Source: Leptodactylus fallax (Eukaryota > Chordata > Amphibia > Anura > Leptodactylidae). From it: a stretch of DNA of 64,000 nucleotides. Under the pieces are notes generated by a model. It had not been told where the DNA came from. It was given only the letters and a program-made list of their open reading frames with translations, and ran no database searches. Each line of letters opens with the position of its first letter. Position 1 is the stretch's first letter. The stretch is from the NCBI GenBank assembly GCA_947044405.1, contig CAMRHE010000012.1, forward strand, positions 10,680,001-10,744,000, written 5' to 3'. The translations under genes were made by a program, and so were the position numbers. Positions 41,955 through 50,900 of this stretch are shown here, piece by piece.

Positions 41955-44900
41955 GTAAATGTTAATTTACAAACAAGACATCAATTTCAGAATCACACTA
42001 CATTGAGAATACGAAAATGTCAGTATGAAAGACTTTGTGAAAGCGCCTGAAAAAAACAGAAGCCATGCTCATCTTGTCTTCTAAAGCATGCGGACTCCCA
42101 AAAAAAAAAAAAAAAAAAAAACAGAAATTACTTCACATGCAATACTAACGTGCAGAAGAAATGCATGCTTTCACACTAGTGCTTGGGTACGTATGATCAT
42201 TGTAAAAGTTAGTATGTGAAAAGTGGGTAATCATTACTTCTATTGATCGTACGGTTTCACACTGAAGCTGTTGGAGAGAAAAGTCCTCTTTGCAGGACTT
42301 TTCTCTCCGCTGATTTTAAGTGGTATCTGCAGCAGATTCTCATACGGAGCCTCCAACACAGATGTGAACCTAGCCTTACTGAGACACCTATGGAGAGCTT
42401 GTCATTTTATTCTAGTATAATGAAGGAAGATGAGGATATCCAGCGAGGTAGCTGTCAATGAGTAGTACCAACCACCAAGGCAGACTCTAGTCAACTCGAT
42501 GAGATCTATGGGAGAGCTTTCTAGGCGTGATCTGTGCATGGAGGGAATACAGATAAGCTGAGACATAATCAATTGTCAGTAGTGGATATAATGATGGGAC
42601 AGTGGTGTTATCTGTAGATGTTATCTTCTATTGTAATCCTATCTGTGATGTAACTGACTGCTGCAAAGAAAACCACTGCAGTGTCAGTTTATTAGTAGGC
42701 TTAGTGGCTACAGTGAAGATTGCTGGATTTAGCATTTTTCCAAAATTTTGATAATGACATGAAAAATGTTAAGATCACCAAAATTCTTAAAAATATGTTC
42801 AACTTAAAGCACTGGTCAATTTTTCAGGTAATAAAAAACTAGGTCATTTTCTGGTGACACGTTCTCTTTAAGAGGATTTCCTTTCAAACTGCTAACAACT
42901 CAGCTTAAATGAGCTTTTATGAACTCCCATGAAAACAGGGATAAAGTCTACAGACCAATTCATAATACTGCTACTTTGTAAGAAAAAATATGCAAGTTAC
43001 TAAGTAAAAATGGTTGAAAATCTTTAAAGGGAAAAATGTTTTTTCCTATCTTAAAATAAGTACAATGGAGCTATAAAGAAAATGCCATCAAATGTGTCCA
43101 TAGCCTTTCATTTTTAAAACATTTTCTGTAATACTTTTGATGTAAAATTGGCTTTAATTGGTTTAGAATTTACAATTATTTCGAATTCATCAAAATTAAT
43201 TTCAAATACTATTATAACCTGAAGTCGGAGTACATGATGCGTAGAAAATGTATTCACCCGCGTTTGCAGCAATGATTCACTCCCACAAAAGAGGCATTCT
43301 CAAGCAATGTGCATCAGTGTTAACAAGGTACCGTATATACAGAAGGTCTCAATTAAGAGATCTGCTCACAATTCACATCCAGTCAAGACAAAAAAAAAAA
43401 TACAGTTTAGTGTTTACGAGAAATTATTTGGACCTATGTCATTTTTATCTTAACCGGATGGACAGTAACTTGTGAGCATGTCTCTTACATGTCAGTACTT
43501 GTGGATATATCTTTTCTATATATACAGTGTTAACACTGATGCTCAACGTTTCAGAACACCTCCAATGAGGAAGTGAAACACTATTGTGAACTTGGGTGTA
43601 TACATTTTCTACATGTAATATCCTATGGAGTGCTGCTTCTTTTCTTGCTATTCTGACATCAGTTGTGGTCAATAAATCATACCTGAGAAGCCTATATTCG
43701 TCTTACAGCCATCCACTTACAGTGCCGTTATTTGTTGTATGGTTACATGGTGTGTTATATCAGTCTTCAACACAATTACACCATTAGGGTATGTTCCCAT
43801 GGAGGAATTTGGCACTGAATTTGAGGCAGATTCTGACTAAACATCAGCTTCAAATTCTGCCTGAAACCAGCCTCCATTCATTTAATGGGAGTCAGATGCT
43901 GATTTTACCTCTAGCAGATTTGTGTGAGTTCACACAGCATTTTTTACAAACCACCTCAAAATCTGCCTCAAACACCACCTCCCATTTATTTCAATAGGCG
44001 TCAGTAGCAGATTTTTTCCTCTAGTTGATTTTTTCAGCTAGAGGAAAAAAAGCGACATGACATATCTTCATGTCAATTCCGCTTTGAAAAACCCATTGAA
44101 ATCAATGGGCGGCGTAAAAAACTTGACGTGTTATTTTGCAAAAAAACAAATTAAAAACCGCTTGTGTTTTTTAAGTTAAGTTTCCAAGTCCATACAGTGT
44201 GCAGGAACAAAAAAACACGTCAAAAAACCACAACAAAAATGCGTCAAAAACCACATGTAAAAAAAAAAAAAAAAAAAAAAAAGGGTCAAAAATTGCTTCC
44301 TAATTCCTGAAACAGTTTTTTTCAGCCTGCAAAAAGTTACATGTGAACATACCCTAAGGATAGATTTTACTCTTCATTTTCTGCCGCCGGGCAGGGCATC
44401 AGCATTTCGTTGCAGCTTTCCTCCCAAACTGCGGAATTTGTGGCAAGTTCAAGCTGGACATGATTTTTTTTTTCCGCATCCTGCTGTGATCTCTGCCTTC
44501 CATTGCTTTTCAATTTGGTAGGGAATTTGCCAAGGATTCGGGGGCAGAATCCGCTCCCAAATCAGTGCCAGATTCCACTCTAAGGTTCATGCTCGATCTT
44601 CAAGCATATTCCACCGAATAACTCACACTGAAGTGAAGCGGAGGTAGAAAATACAGCCTGGCAGGTGCAGAATTTGACATGGATTTTGACAAGCGGAAAA
44701 ATCAGCTTCAAATTTCCTGAAGCTGAAATTTTCCGCTAGGAAAAATTCCTCCGTGTGAACTGCCCCTTACAGCGGACATCACCAAAGAGAACTCTTCTGT
44801 ATTGAGTGCTTGTCAACAGACATTAAAACATGCAAAATTCATCAGAAACAAACCAATTCCCTTAGCTACCCATATATTACAATTTTACTCTTGAGATGTT

Positions 44901-47900
44901 AAGACCACTAAAGGGTGTTTTAGGCATAATGCAAAATCAAGACTTATACTTACCATGTTGTTTTTGTTTTGGGTTATACATTTTCCACCATCGAAATATA
45001 ATAAATCCATCCTGTATTCTGAAATGTAATAAGGAAGGACAAATTGTTTTATTACAATTCATCTCATATTTTAATTGCAGCAGCAAGTAGTTAATACCTC
45101 AGAATATTAAATAAGACAAAACCTTCAGCACAAAGCAATGTACTGTGGAGCTTAACCAGCAGGACAATAAGATTATATGACCTCATGATTATATGATTAA
45201 ACTAAGCAGAAATGGGCACCCCGCCTATGTGGCTCAGTATCAAAAAGACGAAAAATATACACAACTATGTACAATTACAGCTTCAGTTCCACCATTCAAC
45301 TAATAGAAAAGTTAAAATGTCTCTTATAATATAAAAACACACTCCAGCAAACTCAAGAGAAAAGACAGAGTACAATTAATCTGCAACATTTTGTCTTTAC
45401 TCCAAGGTACAAAACATTATCATTTATTGTATTATGAAACAAGATATCAAAGTCCTCTGTAAAAGGGTACTTGCTTTAAAAAATAAAAGAGTGAATATAC
45501 ATCATAAAACCTGGAGATGGATTTGCTTCTTACAGGATCGCAATAACATCCATATATTTCCCATACAGAATAGACCAAAAACACAATGTCAAGATTATTC
45601 TATGGCACTACCTACACCTACATATTTCTATAATCACCAAAACCGATCTGCTAAAGAACTAATAATTCTAGTGATGATCAAAAACTAGTGATAAAATGCC
45701 ATAATTGAAAGGGATCTGTGACAATGATAGCTGTTTAGTAACCCTTTGGTTGGCAGGGCATTTTTCGCCAGATTCATAAAATATATTACAAAGATAAAAA
45801 AAAGAACCTAGCACATTATCAAAAGCTCAACTATCCCTGTCTTTTCTGGTGCAACTTCCTAATATGAAAACACGTTTTAGATTATTCTGGCCTGCACAAG
45901 CCTGTGGCAGGATCCCAAGGATCACAGCACCCGGATTATCATCCTAGAAACTCTTCAAACTGTTGTGGTATCACAACAGGGAAAGGTACGTATTCAACTA
46001 CAAGTGGGGCCCTTCTCTGTACATATCATTAGGTTCTACACAAAGGAGCACTCTTTCATGTTTTTTCTTTCAGCACTTGAGGATTACTGAAAATATCATC
46101 CAGCACTTTAAGGTGGGCATACACATTCAACACCTGGTGACTGATGTGTATCTGGTTGACAGCTATTACTCTGAACACCCCTCCAATACACATAACTCTT
46201 GCTTTGGCCAAGCATGCAAGTGTAAAAGAAGAGAGGGGTATAAACTGCTCCCTTCTCTCTCCTCCCAAATCTAACATAGGGCAAACATACATTAGCCAGA
46301 TCTTGGGACCCTTCATGCAATTTGGCATCAAAGCAGAATGTTTTAAAAGAAAATGCAAATAAACAATTGTGATTCAAAAAGATAGGGAAATGCACAACAA
46401 TTATTAAAAATATAATACTGTATAAAAATTACATCATTGGGGTAAAAGGGTTAAAAGTTATGCATATCTCTGAAACCTATTTTTTTATTGCTCCAATGCA
46501 ACAGAAACAAAAAATTTCAGTGGGATTGATGTCAACAGGATTGAGCGTGCAGTACCTTTCAGTTCAGTTTCAGCACACTGCAGCCACTGGTAACATTTGA
46601 TTGGCAAGGGGGTCAGGAGTGGAACCCCTACCAACCTGCTGTCTATCAGCAATTCTAAGGGCAGGTTATCAGTAGCATACTCCTAGACAAACCCTTTAAA
46701 AGGACTGTTCACCGAGATTCTGGAAAACCTTTTTAAGGCTGAGGCTCCACGTTGCGGAAACGCAGCTTTTTTTGTTGCAGATTTTGTTGCATTTTTTTGA
46801 GCCAAAGCCAAGAATGACTACATAAGGAATGGGAAATATATAGGAAGTTCTTATACTGCTCCCTTCTGCTCAATCCACTCCTGGCTTTGGCTCAAAAAAA
46901 ACGCAGCAAAATCTGCAACAAAAAAAAGCTGCGTTTCTGAAACGTGGGGCCTTAGCCTAAAAATGATTTGTAACAATCTTTTCATGAAAGAACGTTCCAA
47001 GAACAACTATGTCTCCTTCGGAAGATGACACATAAAAGGCATGGCCAGTATGAAAAATCAGGTAAGAAAATAGGTAAGAAAATGGCAAATAACTGAAAAT
47101 CTATATATGATAACGTGTATAGTTAGTCAGCATTACACAGTTTAATCAAATCTATGTAAAAAGATAAGACTGTTGATGTAGCTACATTTTCTATAGCTTG
47201 TGTCACTGTAGGAAAGATCTATGTTTTGTGTAACTGTAAAACTGCCAATGCAAATACTTATAAAGATAACAATGTCATCAGCATTTTGTTTCCAAGGACT
47301 CATTATTTTAACTGTGCAAACCCTGCAGAATTCTGGGGCTTTTTTTCCTGTCAGCAGTTTATAGAACTGTCCACTGCTATCTAGACAAAACTCTCATCTA
47401 TAACTAAAGAAAGGCTGAAAATATACCTAATTGACATGTCCTCTGTGATGTAGTAGATTTCACGTAGCATAATCTTTCCAGAAAGGACGGAGAAAGAAAA
47501 TGAGCCTATAAAAAAATTAGGGAGCAAAAATAAAAAAATAATCACGAAATATGTCAAAACAAATAATTACCAAGCATATTAAAAGGCATTCTCTATAAAG
47601 TTATGTCATCAATATCTGAGATGGTCCAACTCTTGCGCTATATCCCCTGTTCTGCACCTTGCTCGCCACATTCTATGAATGTGGGTGGCCAGCGGGACGG
47701 GAACACCTCGCCTTGTATCTTTATTATGACTCAAGACAATTTTCTGGCACGAGTTATACCATATCCTGGCTGCCGTAGACTTTCATTTCAGTGCACAGAC
47801 TGATACCTGATTTATTAAGAGGTCGGAACTTTTTGATAATTCAGGCGCACCTTGCACTAGTTGGGGCCCTTATTAATACTGGTGTGCTGAAAGCAAGTCT

Positions 47901-50900
47901 TAATAAATCTGCTCCAACATACCTGTACAAAGGACTTGCCACACACTGTATAATAAAGAATAATTATAAACACTGTAAACACAAGGCATGTTTACACATC
48001 ACATGATAAAGTGTTAAACTAGCACAAAGCATCCATGCAGAATCAGCAATACCCCACAACTTCCTTTTTATATAAAATGCACTAGTCTGATGGGAAAAGG
48101 CATTGAGAGTTTCTAAATAGGTTTTTAGTCAAATACAAAGATTTTACAAGAGTACTCACCAATATGAATGTATCCATCTTTGTATAATCTATTTAATACC
48201 AGCGTTAAAATAAGTCCGACATTGCGGGAATTGTAATAAGTTAGATAAATAATCCACCCACAGGACAAAATAGTAGCTGCAATCAAATGAAAAAGGATAT
48301 GGGAAATCACTGCATTACGTACACATAAAAGCTCAATTTGATGTGGGTAAGTTCTACAAAATCATGGAGATTTATTTCCACAGGTACTTTATTTACTTTC
48401 CTGCATTACAGAGATTGCATCGATCAGCCAATTTTCACATCATACTGTATAAACTGTAATTCTCATCTTATAATGTGATGGCATATTGCTCGGTTATTAC
48501 AATCGGTGGAAGCCCCACTGATCCTGAGAATGAAGGAGTCACAAAGCTGATTTAGTGCTGTGCCCCTTGTAAGTTATCCCTGCACGGTAATGGGAGTCCT
48601 GGGAGCTGCAGTTGTGCTTTTTAGCTAAATGGGGCCACACTGCAATTCTACGCATAGCAGGTGATGTGACGCACTGGGCACAAAGTGAAACCGTAAAAAG
48701 GATGTAGTACCAAATCAGCCTAGAGGCCACTTCATTATCAAGTCTCAGTGACTAGACCCCCACCCAACAAAAAGTAATCCAAACAATATGGCATCACCTT
48801 ACAAGATGTGAACAAGACCTTTAAATTTTGTTTTAATGTCTTTGCTTTTTTATTAAAAAAAGAAAAGGAACTGTACATATTAGCACATGCATTTCTACAT
48901 ATAGGGCTTATTTGCACAGCCATTCTCATCTGAAAACACAGACCATAATATCACACATGTGTATGACCCATTCTTTGACAAAGAGTCCATGTGCTGTCCA
49001 AGTTTAGTCTATGCGAAAAAAGACAGCACACAGACGTAAATCACTGCCGAGTGAATTAGCCCTTACAAAGAGAATTTTTGTAGCTGTAGTACATTTCAGA
49101 AAGTTGATCAGTTAAAGGGGTTGTCCAGGGAGTAGTAATTTAATTAGCAGGTCCCAGGGATGCCGACGAAGGACCCAGGGATTTTGGCGATGTCATGATC
49201 CCTGGATCATGTGATCCGAGGCAGCGTTCGGTCCCCTGCGTCCATTATCAGCACCCCCAGGACCAGGTAATTAAATTAATACTCCCAATACTCCCCAGAA
49301 AACCCCTTTAGGATAGGGTCTTGGACAAAAAAAAAAAAAAAGAAATGTGTTTTGGATAGTGATAACCTATGAACAGGCTAGGTCATCAGTATCTGGATTG
49401 GTGGGGGTCCAACATTCTGTACCCTGCAGCGATCAGCTGATCCAGCTACCAGAGCTATATACAATTAATATAGCTGGGAACAGCTTTGTCCCTATGCAAC
49501 AGAACATGAACAGAGTTGCAGTTCCGTCACCAATTCTACAATGTACGGAGGTATACAAGTGGCGCCAGGGAACTGTAACTCTACTCCCATTCACATGAAC
49601 TGGAGCAGAGCTGCTTCTGGCTATATACCCTGTATACAATTTTCAGCAGCTGGAACACATGGGGTCTTGAAAAACCCCTTTACGTTTGTTGCACTCGTTT
49701 ATAAATGACTGCACTCCCAAAATAGAATTCATTTCTAATAAGGTGTAAATACACAAAGAAGTTACTGTATCTGTAGATTCTGGGTTTTAACACATTAACT
49801 ATGGTTGGGTTTAGACAGTTATACTATACAAACACAGCTTCAAAGAAAGAACTGCACATTAACAAGTGTCTGGTGTCTTCTTTAAGACTTTTGTAAGCTT
49901 CAAATAGCAATTAAATGGCAAAAGCAAACAAACATGACTGATTTAAAGGGTACACACAGCCCAGAGGTAAATATCTACTATATAGAAGCTGTCTAATTGG
50001 AAGTCTCCCCATAATGATAACTGCTGGCATAAACTGGAGATACATAAACAAAGGATTCAGTATATTTTAAGTGTTAATCTAAGACCTGATTATCATTTGT
50101 ACTAATGCTGAAAGAGATTCAGAAGAGAGAAAGGCTACTAAAAGTCACAGCAGAGAAACCCATAAACGCAAACATTCCTAGAACATGGCCTATGTGGAAA
50201 CAGTGTTATGTCTCCGCAGCAATGTACCCAGAGGGTGACTACACAGATCGTAAGGAAAGATAGCTGCCAAAGCCCAGAGCTGGAAAACGGCCAGTACAGA
50301 TTTACTTTTTGTTCCCACACAATTCATAAGACAATTCATGATAACATACACACTTGGAAAGATTTACACAACAATTTATAACACTGGAATGAATATTCAC
50401 AATTCAGCCTCCTCCCAAGCTCTAATAGTGGCATTATAAACAATCAAAATATAAAAACAGGAGTATAATAATTCAAAATAAAACAGAACAAATATAAAAA
50501 TATATAAAATACATACAGAACCTCTCCTAAATGCCACAAAACAGAGCCTGAGATACAGAAGCAGGTGGGGCCCTCTCAGCAATAAAAACGTGCATATGTA
50601 GTTTCATTGCTCCCATATCTTGGACACGGTTTTTTGGCATTAAAACAGGTTCTAAATAGATATATATTTTATATATTTTTATATTTGTTATAATTTATTT
50701 TGAATGATATTTTTATTTTTAGATTTCGAATGCTGATATTAAACCCACTAATAGATTGTGACAGGAGACTGAATTGGGAATATTCTTTCTAGTCAATATT
50801 CTATATATTTTGTATATACAATTCCCTGTGGATACCAGAAAGACTTGTCCATTACCACTCCGTCTAGTCTATTTGGATCCAATACATTTGCAGTGGTTGA

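Larger units (their letters stand above)
38211..44953. other. BLTP1 intron 4 (6.7 kb)
   Basis: Holds segments shared between 39267-39360 and 42187-42246, an ATT microsatellite (41916-41954), A-runs (42101-42121, about 44259-44282), and a MITE (43784-44357) followed by a second repeat to about 44768. No coding sequence was seen. Confidence 0.6.

Noticed and set aside
41720..41965. ORF ending in a poly-tyrosine run
   Set aside because: The tyrosines are the translated ATT microsatellite at 41916-41954.
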